Shown here in pieces: positions 7,468 to 15,852 of a DNA stretch of 64,000 bases. The DNA comes from Roseiarcus sp050010035 (GTDB taxonomy: Bacteria > Pseudomonadota > Alphaproteobacteria > Rhizobiales > Beijerinckiaceae), in assembly GCA_050010035.1 (NCBI GenBank), contig JBEKLU010000004.1:1-64000 (forward strand). Reading direction: 5' to 3'. The number at the start of each line of letters is the position of its first letter. Within the stretch, counting starts at the first letter, position 1. Below the pieces are notes generated by a model. It was not told the origin of the DNA, made no database searches, and worked only from the letters and a program-made list of their open reading frames with translations. Position numbers and translations under genes: made by a program.

Positions 7468-9468
7468 GTGACACGCAAACCGCTCGCAGAATCTCTTCCC
7501 TCGTCTCGCGCGCTCCCCGCAGAGACCGCCGAAACGCTCTATGCGCGCGGCGTCGCGATGTGGCAGGGCGGGCGCCGGCAGGAGGCGATCGCTCTTCTGG
7601 ACGCGACGCTGCGCGAGAACCCCGAGTTTGCCGAGGCGCTGTGCATGGGCGCCTACATCCTCGGCGAATCGGGCAAGAGCGAGCCGGCTCTGCAATTCTA
7701 CCGGCGCGCGATCGGCTTCAAGCTCGATCTGCCGGTCGCCTGGTCGAATATGGGAAAGCTGCTCTTTGAACAGGGGCGGTACGCCGACGCGTTCGACGCG
7801 TTCGAAGGGGCCCTCGCGCTGCGACCCGGCGACGCCGATCTATGGAACAGCCGCGCCGGGGCGCTACGCAAACTCGGCCGGATGGAGGAATCCGCCGCAG
7901 CGGCGCGTGAGGCGCTGCGGCTGCGGCCGAACTTCGCCGAAGCGGCGCTCAATCTCGGCAATGCGCACCTGAAGCTCGACCGGGCGGCCGAGGCGCTCGA
8001 AGCCTATCGGCTGGCGAGTTCGATCAAGCCCGATTTCGCCACCGCGCTTTGCGGCCAGGCGCTGGCGCTGTGCAACCTGGATCGCTTCGAGGAAGCGCGC
8101 GAGGCGTTCGAGAGCGCCGAGCGGCTCGGCAACGTCGAAGCGATCAGCGGCAGAGGATGCCTCGATCTGACGCTCGGCGATTTCGAACGCGGTTGGGAGG
8201 GTTACGAAGCGCGCTGGATCGCGGGAAAGTCGCTCGACGAGGCGTTGGGCGTGCGCTTTCCCAAGTGGCGCGGGCCGGGCCGAGCCGGCGAACGGGTGCT
8301 GGTGCTCAACGATCACGGCCTCGGCGACACGATTCAGTTCGCCCGCTATCTCGAGATGATGGCTCGCGCCGGCGCGGCACCGACCTTCCTGTGCCCTTCG
8401 AAGGTGCATCGGCTGCTATCCTCGCTGAGCCGCGTCAGGCTGGTCGAAAAAGCGCCCGACGGCGAATCGTTCGACGCGCAGATCGCCGTCAGCAGCCTGC
8501 CGCGCACTTTCGCGACGCGCCTCGACAGCGTGCCTGCGCACGTTCCCTATTTGCGCGCCGAGCCGGAATTGGCGGAAAAATGGGCCGCGCGGATCGGCCC
8601 GGCCGGCGTCAAGATCGGCATCGTCTGGCAAGGCAACCCCAATCCGGAAGCCGACGTGGCCCGCTCGATGCCGCTCGCCGCCTTCGCGGCGCTCGCCGCG
8701 GCGCCGGGCGCGCGTCTGATCTCCCTGCAAAAAGGGTTCGGCGCCGAGCAACTCGCGGAGTTGCCGCGGGGCATGCGGGTCGAATCGCTGGGCGAAGACT
8801 TCGACGCGGGACCGGACGCCTTTGTCGACACAGCGGCGGCGATGATGCATCTCGACCTCGTCGTCACCTGCGACACCTCGATCGCACACCTCGCGGGCGC
8901 GCTGGGCCAGCCGGTGTGGGTCGCCCTGAAAAAGGACGCGGAATGGCGGTGGCTGCGCGATCGCGACGATTCGCCGTGGTACCCGACGATGCGGCTGTTT
9001 CGCCAGAAGCAACGCGGCGACTGGAGCGGCGTTTTCGCCGCGATGGCCGCGCGCCTCGCCGCGCCCGCCGCGGACGGCGGCGCCGGGCGGCTGATCGCCA
9101 TTCCCGGCGCCGTCGGCGAGCTGATCGACAAGATCGCCATTCTGGAAATCAAGTCGCGCCGCATTTCAGACGACGATAAGCTGCGCAACGTGCGCCGTGA
9201 GCTCGCGCTGCTCGAGCGGAGCTTGAACGGCGCCGGTCTCGACCACGCCGGCCTGGGCGGGCTGAAGGGCGAGCTGACCGCGGTCAACGAGCGCCTTTGG
9301 GAGATCGAGGACGAAATCCGCTCGTGCGAAAGGAACGGCGAATTCGGCGATCGGTTCGTCGCGCTCGCGCGCTCCGTCCATGTCGCCAACGATCGGCGCG
9401 CGGCGATCAAGCGCGAGATCAACCGCTTGTTCGATTCGGCGATCGTCGAGGAGAAGTGCTACGCCTGA
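7468..9468 (+). CDS. TPR glycosyltransferase (GT41/GT9-like) fused to a DUF6165 domain
   Basis: A 666-residue protein. Residues 20-260 contain five or six tetratricopeptide repeats (AWSNMGKLLFEQGRYADAFD, ALNLGNAHLKLDRAAEALEA). Residues about 265-520 form a GT-B glycosyltransferase region with NDHGLGDTIQFARYL, KIGIVWQGNPNPEAD and VVTCDTSIAHLAGALGQPVW, as in tetratricopeptide-associated glycosyltransferases. Residues from about 543 (IPGAVGELIDKIAILEIKSR) match DUF6165. The start is a GTG at 7468. Lying beside the flagellin and flagellar genes, it is a candidate protein O-glycosyltransferase for flagellin or another axial protein. That role is inferred from position; capsule or lipopolysaccharide modification remains possible. 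Confidence 0.8.
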   Translation: MTRKPLAESLPSSRALPAETAETLYARGVAMWQGGRRQEAIALLDATLRENPEFAEALCMGAYILGESGKSEPALQFYRRAIGFKLDLPVAWSNMGKLLFEQGRYADAFDAFEGALALRPGDADLWNSRAGALRKLGRMEESAAAAREALRLRPNFAEAALNLGNAHLKLDRAAEALEAYRLASSIKPDFATALCGQALALCNLDRFEEAREAFESAERLGNVEAISGRGCLDLTLGDFERGWEGYEARWIAGKSLDEALGVRFPKWRGPGRAGERVLVLNDHGLGDTIQFARYLEMMARAGAAPTFLCPSKVHRLLSSLSRVRLVEKAPDGESFDAQIAVSSLPRTFATRLDSVPAHVPYLRAEPELAEKWAARIGPAGVKIGIVWQGNPNPEADVARSMPLAAFAALAAAPGARLISLQKGFGAEQLAELPRGMRVESLGEDFDAGPDAFVDTAAAMMHLDLVVTCDTSIAHLAGALGQPVWVALKKDAEWRWLRDRDDSPWYPTMRLFRQKQRGDWSGVFAAMAARLAAPAADGGAGRLIAIPGAVGELIDKIAILEIKSRRISDDDKLRNVRRELALLERSLNGAGLDHAGLGGLKGELTAVNERLWEIEDEIRSCERNGEFGDRFVALARSVHVANDRRAAIKREINRLFDSAIVEEKCYA

Positions 9469-9489
9469 TCGAAGGCCGGCGGCGCGCGG

Positions 9490-9951
9490 TCAATCGGGAA
9501 TCGCGTAGAACTGTTTGCGAAGCGCCGACCTGTCGCTCGGCTTGATCGACACCAGTCCGAAGGCTTGGCTGTAGCGCACGCCGAGCACGGCGCCGCGCCG
9601 CCACACCGTCTCGACGACGTCCACTTCGCCCGTTTCGTCGTCGTACACGCGGAAATGGCCGGGCAACCCCAGGTTTTTCGCCAGCGTCAGGCGAAGCCCG
9701 CTCGCCGAGCGGTCGTGAATGAGGCAATCGCACACGAACTTGTTGGCCGAGTCGAGGATCTTGGCCGAGCGTAGGCGCGTGCGCTGTCGTCCGGCGGCGC
9801 GATGGTCGCGACGGCCGTCGGCTCTCGCCTTTTCGTCTCGAGCGGCTTCGACGACGCAATAGGCGACTCGACCGCGCAGCGCCAGCGCGCGCGCGTATTC
9901 GCGATCGTCGGACCGGTCTGGCCCGCGCAGGCCGTCGAGCGTGTCTGTCAT
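9490..9951 (-). CDS. PilZ-domain protein (c-di-GMP receptor)
   Basis: A 153-residue protein whose C-terminal 95 residues are a PilZ domain. Both c-di-GMP signature elements are present: RQRTR (RxxxR) and DRSASG (D/NxSxxG), followed by the beta-barrel pattern VVETVWRRGAVLGVRY. The N-terminal 50 residues are charged and probably disordered. ATG 9951 is chosen by protein similarity; no strong ribosome-binding site is seen and a start up to 15 residues upstream is possible. It is convergent with the glycosyltransferase gene. PilZ proteins in flagellar regions commonly slow or brake the motor when c-di-GMP rises. Confidence 0.8.
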   Translation of the reverse strand: MTDTLDGLRGPDRSDDREYARALALRGRVAYCVVEAARDEKARADGRRDHRAAGRQRTRLRSAKILDSANKFVCDCLIHDRSASGLRLTLAKNLGLPGHFRVYDDETGEVDVVETVWRRGAVLGVRYSQAFGLVSIKPSDRSALRKQFYAIPD

Positions 9952-10444
9952 GCTGCCGTCGCGTCGTCGCTCTCCGGAACTGCGGCCCGTTCGCACGCCG
10001 CCGACCGACCGGCCGGACGGCGCGAGGGAAGATTAGCCGGCGCGGGTTGCCAAACCGTTGCCGCGCCCTGCCTCTCGTCGTCCGGCGGAGGCAGGCCAGC
10101 CGCGCGCCCGCCAATTTACTCTAGGTCAATTGCCGCTGCGGCGTTGGTTAATAATAGGATAAATTATTCGTAAGAACATTAATCACTTGTTAACCATAGC
10201 CTGTGTACCTGTTTGGGACAGGAACCGCGATCGTAAGCTATGATTCGGAGACAGTCCGGACGTAGCAAATCGTCGAATGGTGTGTAATACAAGCACAATC
10301 GCCTAAGCAATAAGCGCTGCGGGGTGTTCATGATTGGCATTTGCTGCGTTTAGATGCATTACGTAATTGTATAACAGCGTATGCGTCGCATCGTTAAAGT
10401 ATAAAAGTCCGTGCGCGGAATTATATATAAAGCGGGGCATAGTC
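9952..10444. promoter_or_regulatory. Long AT-rich upstream region of rem
   Basis: Positions 10120-10444 are strikingly AT-rich for this genome, with runs such as TTAATAATAGGATAAATTA and TTATATATAAAG. A short inverted repeat CCTGT-ttggg-ACAGG occurs near 10207-10221. Several TATAAA-like hexamers are present, but I cannot pick one sigma-70 pair with proper spacing. In rhizobia rem is controlled by upstream master regulators, so an extended regulatory region is plausible. A GCGGGG ribosome-binding site precedes the ATG. Confidence 0.5.
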
Positions 10445-11116
10445 ATGTATATAATTGTAGATCAACGCAACATCGTTGCGGGTGGTTACGCGTCCGGCTT
10501 TGATCGGGAGGGGGTCTCCACCGCCGGCATCGATCCGACGGAATTCCAGGAATGGATCGGCAAAGTGAGCGACGTCGACGTGTGCGCCGTCGAAGCCTTC
10601 CTCATCGGCGACTGCAACAATCGCGAATTGTTCCCCAAGCTCATTCGCGAGCGGTCCAGCGCGCCGGTGCTCTGCCTCAACGATCGCCAGTCGCTCGACG
10701 AGACCTTGGAGCTGTTTGCGGCCGGCGTCGACGACGTGCTTCGCAAGCCGGTTCACGTGCGCGAAATTCTCGCCCGCGTCGGCGCCATCCATCGGCGCGC
10801 CCTGGGAGAGAAGAGCCACGTCACGATCGGCGATCTGCGCGTTTACCTCGACGGACGCGAGCCCGAGGTCAAGGGCATGCCGCTGCCGTTGCCGCGGCGC
10901 GAATGCCGCATTCTGGAATATCTCGTGCGCAACCGCGGCCGACGGGTAACGAAGACGCAGATCTTCAACGCGGTCTACGGTCTGTTCGACGAGAACGTCG
11001 ACGAGAACGTCGTCGAAAGCCACATCAGCAAGCTGCGCAAGAAGCTGAAATACCGCCTCGGCTTCGACCCGATCGATTCGAAGCGCTATCTCGGCTACTG
11101 CATCGAAAAGCGGTGA
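10445..11116 (+). CDS. rem: Rem, OmpR-type activator of late flagellar genes
   Basis: A 223-residue response-regulator-like protein. Residues 1-115 are receiver-like and end in GVDDVLRKPVHVREILAR. Residues 125-220 are an OmpR/PhoB winged-helix DNA-binding domain with PRRECRILEYLVRNRGRRVT and ENVVESHISKLRKKLKYRLG. The receiver lacks an obvious canonical phospho-acceptor strand (VCAVEAFLIGD replaces the usual hydrophobic-Asp motif), which fits an orphan regulator without a partner kinase. Sequence and location match Rem, which in Sinorhizobium turns on flagellar and motility genes during exponential growth. ATG 10445 is used rather than an upstream in-frame ATG because it matches the conserved N-terminus and follows GCGGGG. 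Confidence 0.9.
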   Translation: MYIIVDQRNIVAGGYASGFDREGVSTAGIDPTEFQEWIGKVSDVDVCAVEAFLIGDCNNRELFPKLIRERSSAPVLCLNDRQSLDETLELFAAGVDDVLRKPVHVREILARVGAIHRRALGEKSHVTIGDLRVYLDGREPEVKGMPLPLPRRECRILEYLVRNRGRRVTKTQIFNAVYGLFDENVDENVVESHISKLRKKLKYRLGFDPIDSKRYLGYCIEKR

Positions 11117-11165
11117 TCCGCCGCGAGGCGGCCGAGCCGGCGACGATCGGCGCCGCGCCGCGCCG

Positions 11166-12272
11166 TCACGCCTTGGTGAAATCGATGAGGGTGAATCCGG
11201 TCCGCGCAAGGCTGCGGCGCGCGGGGCCAAGCCGCGAGGGAACGCCGCCGCGAGCCGGGGCGTCGTAGGCCTCGCCCATCAGGCGAATGCGCGTCGCCGG
11301 CTCGACCAGGACGTACGGGCTCGAGGACTGCGGCTTGCCCTGCGCGGCTCGACATTTGGCGCCCGCCGCCGCGATCAGCGACGCGCCGTCGTAGCCGTCG
11401 AGCGGGTACATCGCCGTTCCCGCTTTCGCCAGCCCCGGCGCACCCGCCAGTTTGAGTTCTTCGATGGCGTCGCGCAAGCGTTCGGCGCGCTCGCGCAGTT
11501 CGGCCGCGCCGAACAGCAACGGCAGGCACACGACGATCTCGCCGCCATTCAGGACGCGCACGAAATCGACGGGTCCGAGCGCGCGCCGGAGCTGCGACGC
11601 TACGTTCGCCGCCGAGCGCTTGGACTTCGCCTGGCGCTCCGCCGGCGCCGCGGCTCCGTCCGCCTGAATTTCGAAATAGACGATCCCGGTCGAACGGCCG
11701 CACCAGACGCTCGTCTCGGCCGCGGCCTCGATCTGGGAGTGGAACGCGACATCCGGCTCCTCGGCCTGGGCGCGCTGTCCCGCGATCGAGACCGCGTTCA
11801 GGACCGCGTGTTCTTGCCGCGCTCGACGATTGCGGAAGCGCCCAATCGCGCCGACGAGGACGATGGCGGCGGCGAATGCCGCCAGTGCGGCGCCCAGTCG
11901 GCGCCACGACGCGCCGACGACGGGGGAAGCGGAATCCGATGGCGTGAATTGTCCTCGCGCCTCGCCGATCGCGCCCAGTCGCGACGCATCGTGCGCCGCC
12001 GGCGCGACGCGCGTGGTTTCGGAAAGTCGCACGGCGACGAACGCGATCGCGCTCGCCGCGGGCGCTTCGCCGAGCGGAGGCGATTGAAATCCGAAGCGCG
12101 GTCGTTCCGACGCGCCCCAGGCGCGCAGGAGTTCGGGCCGCTCCAAGACGAGGCCCGCGGCCTCCGCGCCGTTCGCGGCCGCGGCGGAGCGGGCGCCGCC
12201 GAACGCGGCGAGCGCGGCCAGGCTCGCGATCGCCGCCAGTCTCGACAGCTCTTTCGACAGGGCAAAATTCAC
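11166..12272 (-). CDS. Membrane protein with a degenerate GGDEF-like domain
   Basis: About 368 residues. An N-terminal signal-like segment (LSRLAAIASLAALAAFGG) is followed by a periplasmic part of roughly 90 residues, a transmembrane helix near 140-160 (LGAALAAFAAAIVLVGAIG) and a cytoplasmic domain. In that domain VDFVRVLNGGEIVVCLPLL and AMYPLDGYDGASLIAAAGAK align with the active-site hairpin and C-terminal signature of GGDEF domains. The catalytic GGDEF itself is reduced to NGGEI. It is therefore probably not a cyclase but may bind c-di-GMP or GTP or act as a scaffold. The start is taken as GTG at 12272, just before the hydrophobic segment. It lies convergent with rem and next to flagellin. 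Confidence 0.55.
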   Translation of the reverse strand: MNFALSKELSRLAAIASLAALAAFGGARSAAAANGAEAAGLVLERPELLRAWGASERPRFGFQSPPLGEAPAASAIAFVAVRLSETTRVAPAAHDASRLGAIGEARGQFTPSDSASPVVGASWRRLGAALAAFAAAIVLVGAIGRFRNRRARQEHAVLNAVSIAGQRAQAEEPDVAFHSQIEAAAETSVWCGRSTGIVYFEIQADGAAAPAERQAKSKRSAANVASQLRRALGPVDFVRVLNGGEIVVCLPLLFGAAELRERAERLRDAIEELKLAGAPGLAKAGTAMYPLDGYDGASLIAAAGAKCRAAQGKPQSSSPYVLVEPATRIRLMGEAYDAPARGGVPSRLGPARRSLARTGFTLIDFTKA

Positions 12273-12587
12273 GACCTGGGTCCCGACCGGGGGTGGTCCT
12301 CGACAAAATCGGCGTGGTGGCGCGGTCCCTGGGAAAGCGCCGAGCCGTTCCGTTCGTCCACTTTTCGGATTGCGCGCGCGTGCGCGATGTCGGCCGTTCA
12401 TCCGAACGCGGGCGACGCGTCGATCGTCGCCCGGGTTCGTCGAATACGGCCGCGCCGCGCGCTTCGAGAGGAGCGACCCGTCGCCCGAACGCTCGGGAGC
12501 AGCGGCGTCCGGGGCCGCGGCGGGATCCGATTCGTCGCGTCGGGCGCGTCGCCGGCTCTTCGCCGACGACGACGCCCGCGTCTCAGC
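12273..12587. other. Spacer between flagellin and the degenerate-GGDEF gene
   Basis: This 315-bp GC-rich stretch lies downstream of flagellin on the minus strand. It contains several small hairpins, for example CCCGA/TCGGG in the transcript, but no T-rich terminator and no convincing gene. The promoter of the degenerate-GGDEF gene should lie here; I cannot place it. Confidence 0.35.
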
Positions 12588-13796
12588 TCACGGGAACAAC
12601 TTGAGGATGAGCTGGGCGTTCTGGTTGGCGATCGACAGCGACTGGATGCCGAGCTGTTCCTGCGTCTGCAACGCCTGCAGGCGCGTGGACGCGGTGTTCA
12701 TGTTGGCGTCGACGAGGCCGCTGACGCCGTTGGCGTAGTCGGTCGTCAGGGCGGAGTTGAACGTCGAGGCGGCGGTCATCCGGTCCTGGGTCGCGCCGAT
12801 GGTCGCGGCGTAATTGGTCACACTGGTCAGGATCGAGGCGACCGAGGCCAGCTGGGACGAGGCGGTGCCCGAACTCGTCGTCAAGTTGGTCAGGTTGACG
12901 GCGCCGGAAGTGAGGAGGCCGCCCGCCGTGGTCGCCGTCGTCGACACCGAGAGGGAGGCGGCGTCGGCGAGGGTGGTGGCGTTGCCGTTCGCGTCGAGCG
13001 CGGTGTAGGTCGTCGTTGTCGTGCTGCCGTCGAGCCCCATGGACTGGATCGCGACCGTGCCGGCGGTGCCGGCGGTGGTGACGGCGCCGGTGCCGCCGAC
13101 GGCGATGGTGGTTGCGGTGCCGGCGGCGTCTTGGGTGGTGGCGTAAGTGGGGGCGGTGCCGGCGGTCGCCGTGATGACGTTAGTGCCGTAGGCAAGGGTG
13201 GCGGCGTTCGAGGCCAGGTTGACGATCGAGTTGATCGTCGCCGCGTCGGTGATGCTCGGCTGTGTCGTCGTCGTCGACGTGCCGGCCGCGCCGGTCAGCG
13301 CCTGCGCGGTGAAGCTGATCGTGTTGACCGAACCGCCCGAGGCGGTGGCGTTGAACCCGGCGACGAAATTCAACGTCGCCGTCTGCGAACCGTCGAGGAC
13401 GTTGAGGCCGTTGAACGAGGCGCTGTTCACCGCGTCGGTCAGCTGCTTGCCGAGCGAGGCGAGCGTGGTGTTGATGGTGCCGATGTCGGCGCCCGGATTG
13501 GTCGCCTGGGTGAGCGCCGTGTTGATCGAGCCGATCGTGGTGATGATCGAATTGATCGCCGACGAGGCGGTGTCGAGCACCGACTGGCTCTGCGTCAGCG
13601 CCGAATTGGCGGCGGTGACGATGCCGCTGTTGGAATTCAACTGTGTCGCGATCGACCAGTAGGACGCATTGTCGGCGGCGCTGGCGACCGCCAGACCGGT
13701 CGAAACCTGGTTCTGGGTCTGCGCCATTTCGCTTTGCGTCATTTGCAACGCCTGCAGCGCGCTTAGCGCCGAGGGATTCGTGAGAATTGAACTCAT
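12588..13796 (-). CDS. fliC: Flagellin
   Basis: A 402-residue flagellin. The N-terminal D0/D1 helices (SALSALQALQMTQSEMAQTQ, STGLAVASAADNASYWSIA) and C-terminal D1/D0 helices (ASTRLQALQTQEQLGIQSLS, IANQNAQLILKLF) are conserved. Between them lies a Thr/Ala/Gly-rich variable region, residues about 165-310, with many Ser/Thr sites that could be glycosylated. It is the only flagellin gene in the window, whereas many rhizobia carry several. It is transcribed away from fliF. ATG 13796 is preceded by GGGAGCA at good spacing. FlaF and FlbT, encoded further on, regulate flagellin synthesis in this lineage. Confidence 0.92.
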   Translation of the reverse strand: MSSILTNPSALSALQALQMTQSEMAQTQNQVSTGLAVASAADNASYWSIATQLNSNSGIVTAANSALTQSQSVLDTASSAINSIITTIGSINTALTQATNPGADIGTINTTLASLGKQLTDAVNSASFNGLNVLDGSQTATLNFVAGFNATASGGSVNTISFTAQALTGAAGTSTTTTQPSITDAATINSIVNLASNAATLAYGTNVITATAGTAPTYATTQDAAGTATTIAVGGTGAVTTAGTAGTVAIQSMGLDGSTTTTTYTALDANGNATTLADAASLSVSTTATTAGGLLTSGAVNLTNLTTSSGTASSQLASVASILTSVTNYAATIGATQDRMTAASTFNSALTTDYANGVSGLVDANMNTASTRLQALQTQEQLGIQSLSIANQNAQLILKLFP

Positions 13797-14190
13797 AAGG
13801 GTGCTCCCGTCCGTTAAATCACGAAACCGTGTGACATTTCGGATTTGCACCGAGACGACGAAGCGGCCTTATGCCTTTAGGCCCGGCTCGCCGGACCTAA
13901 TCGTCGTGTAACGCTGTGAGCGGTCGCCGCCAAACGCGGCGAGCGAACACTCTGCCCTGCGAACCGTGCATCATAGCTGTTAAAAATATGTAAAATTTGA
14001 GTCGTTGCGCGGTGAAATATCCGGCGGCGGCCGAAATCCGGACCCGGCCTCGGCGCAATCGACCGCCCGCCAACGCAATGTCCGCGCAAGCTCCAGCGTC
14101 AACAGTGGCGCGACGCATCAGGGCGGATCCCGCGAGAGCGGCGCCGGGGATCCGCTCCGAGTTGTTCGGCGAAGCGCGGACGCGAGTAAA
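13797..14190. promoter_or_regulatory. Divergent region between flagellin and fliF
   Basis: This 394-bp region must hold the flagellin promoter (minus) and the fliF promoter (plus). An AT-rich block lies at about 13975-14000 (TTAAAAATATGTAAAATTTG). No clear sigma-70 or sigma-54 (GG-N10-GC) pair is recognised. An inverted repeat in the flagellin leader is listed separately. Confidence 0.5.
13879..13898 (-). promoter_or_regulatory. Inverted repeat in the flagellin upstream/leader region
   Basis: Positions 13879-13887 (AGGCCCGGC) and 13890-13898 (GCCGGACCT) form a nine-base-pair stem with one G-U-type mismatch and a two-base centre. It lies about 83-102 bases upstream of the flagellin ATG. If transcribed it would form a stable 5' leader hairpin. 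In Caulobacter, FlbT acts on the flagellin mRNA leader, so this is a candidate target; a DNA operator is the alternative. Confidence 0.4.
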
Positions 14191-15852
14191 ATGAACAACG
14201 CATTGGCGCAAGCCGAGCGACTTTGGGCCAATATCCTTGCGCTGGGCGCAAAGCGCCTGACGGCGCTCGCCCTGATCGGGCTGACGGTGTTCGCGGCGAC
14301 CGGATTCAGCGGCTACTACCTCAGCCGGCCGACCATGGTCACGCTCTATACCGGCCTGGATCGGGACGACGTGATCGGGATCGGGGCGACGCTCACGGAA
14401 GCGGGGATCCCCTTCGACGTTTCGGCCGACGACGCCACCGTGACGGCGCCGGTCGGTCAGGCGGCGCTCGCGCGCATGACCTTGGCGGAGAAGGGCCTGC
14501 CGCACAGCGGCAGCGTCGGCAACGAGCTCTATGACAAGCTCGGCTCGCTCGGCCTCACCTCGTTCATGCAGCAGGTCACGCGCGTGCGCGCGATGGAAGG
14601 CGAATTGGCGCGCACGATCCAGATGATGCGCGGCGTCAAGGCCGCGCGCGTTCACATCGTCATGGGCGACGAAGGCTCGTTCCGGCGCGAACGTCAGGCC
14701 CCGTCCGCCGCGGTGATCATTCGCACCGACGGCGCCGACGATCGCATGGCCGGTCAGGCCATCCGCCATCTCGTGGCGGCGTCGATCCCCGACATGAAGA
14801 GCGACGAAGTGACGGTGCTCAACGTCGACGGGCGCCTGCTGGCCAGCGGGCCCGACTCGATCGACAAATCCCCGGACAACCTGCTCGCGCTGGAAAAGGA
14901 CGTCTCGCAGGAGATCCGCGAGAGAATCGCCCGGACGCTGGCGCCGTACCTGAGCCTGCACAACTTCCAGGTCAGCGTCGCGGCCCGCCTCAACGCCGAC
15001 AAGACGCAGACGAACGAGACGATCTACAACCCCGATTCGCGCGCCGAGCGCTCGGTGCGGGTGGTCAAGGAGCGTCAGACGTCCCAGAACGCCGCCGGCG
15101 AGCCGCCCGCCGGCGTGCAGGCGAATCTGCCCAAGACGAAACCGGCGACGACCGAGACCAAGCAGTCGAACGACGCGACCGACAAGAAAGAGGAACTGAC
15201 CAACTACGAGATTTCCTCGAAGTCGATCTCCACGACGAGTTCCGGCTTCACGGTCGAGGGGCTTTCGGTGGCGGTGCTCATCAACCGTGCGGCGCTCGCC
15301 GCTTCGCTCGGCGACAAGGCGACGCCCGACGCCCTGGACAAGCGCGTCAGCGACATCGAACAGCTCGCCGCCACGGCGGCCGGCTTGCGCAAGGAGCGGG
15401 GCGACACGATCAAGTTGTCCGTCGTCGATTTCGCCGACGGCGACCGCGACCTCGCGCCGGTCGAGCCGCCGTCCATCGCCGAGCTCCTGCTTCGCCAATC
15501 CGGCTCCTTCGTCAGCGCCGGCGCGGTCGTCCTGGTCGCGGTGATGCTGCTCTGGTTCGGCCTCAGGCCGGCGACCAAAGCGCTTCTCGCGTTGCCGCCC
15601 GGGCAATCGCAAGAAGCCGAGGCGATGCCGCTCAGCGAATTGCCGGCGCCGCTCACCGTGCTCGACGGCATGGGCGGCTCCAACCAGAATTTCTTGATCG
15701 AGGCGAAAGACGAGCACGACGAATTCCTCGAAACCCTGCTCGCGCGCAAAGACAAGAGTCCGCAGCGACATCTCCAGAAGCTGGTCGAGTTTGACGAAGA
15801 AGTCGCCGCGTCGATCTTGAGACAGTGGATTCGGCAGGGAGCGAACACATGA
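14191..15852 (+). CDS. fliF: Flagellar MS-ring protein FliF
   Basis: A 553-residue membrane protein forming the MS ring, the base on which the rotor and export gate assemble. A first transmembrane helix lies at about residues 22-45 and a second near 435-460. Between them are the ring-building motifs, including TLYTGLDRDD, LPHSGSVGNELYD and VRAMEGELARTIQMM. The cytoplasmic tail ends with an acidic FliG-binding segment (FDEEVAASILRQWI). ATG 14191 matches the usual FliF N-terminus. Its stop overlaps the next ATG (ATGA), so translation is probably coupled. Confidence 0.95.
   Translation: MNNALAQAERLWANILALGAKRLTALALIGLTVFAATGFSGYYLSRPTMVTLYTGLDRDDVIGIGATLTEAGIPFDVSADDATVTAPVGQAALARMTLAEKGLPHSGSVGNELYDKLGSLGLTSFMQQVTRVRAMEGELARTIQMMRGVKAARVHIVMGDEGSFRRERQAPSAAVIIRTDGADDRMAGQAIRHLVAASIPDMKSDEVTVLNVDGRLLASGPDSIDKSPDNLLALEKDVSQEIRERIARTLAPYLSLHNFQVSVAARLNADKTQTNETIYNPDSRAERSVRVVKERQTSQNAAGEPPAGVQANLPKTKPATTETKQSNDATDKKEELTNYEISSKSISTTSSGFTVEGLSVAVLINRAALAASLGDKATPDALDKRVSDIEQLAATAAGLRKERGDTIKLSVVDFADGDRDLAPVEPPSIAELLLRQSGSFVSAGAVVLVAVMLLWFGLRPATKALLALPPGQSQEAEAMPLSELPAPLTVLDGMGGSNQNFLIEAKDEHDEFLETLLARKDKSPQRHLQKLVEFDEEVAASILRQWIRQGANT

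Noticed and set aside
12588..13796. Open plus-strand frames across the flagellin gene
   Set aside because: They mirror the Thr/Ala-rich flagellin codons and show no motifs; the minus-strand flagellin is unambiguous.
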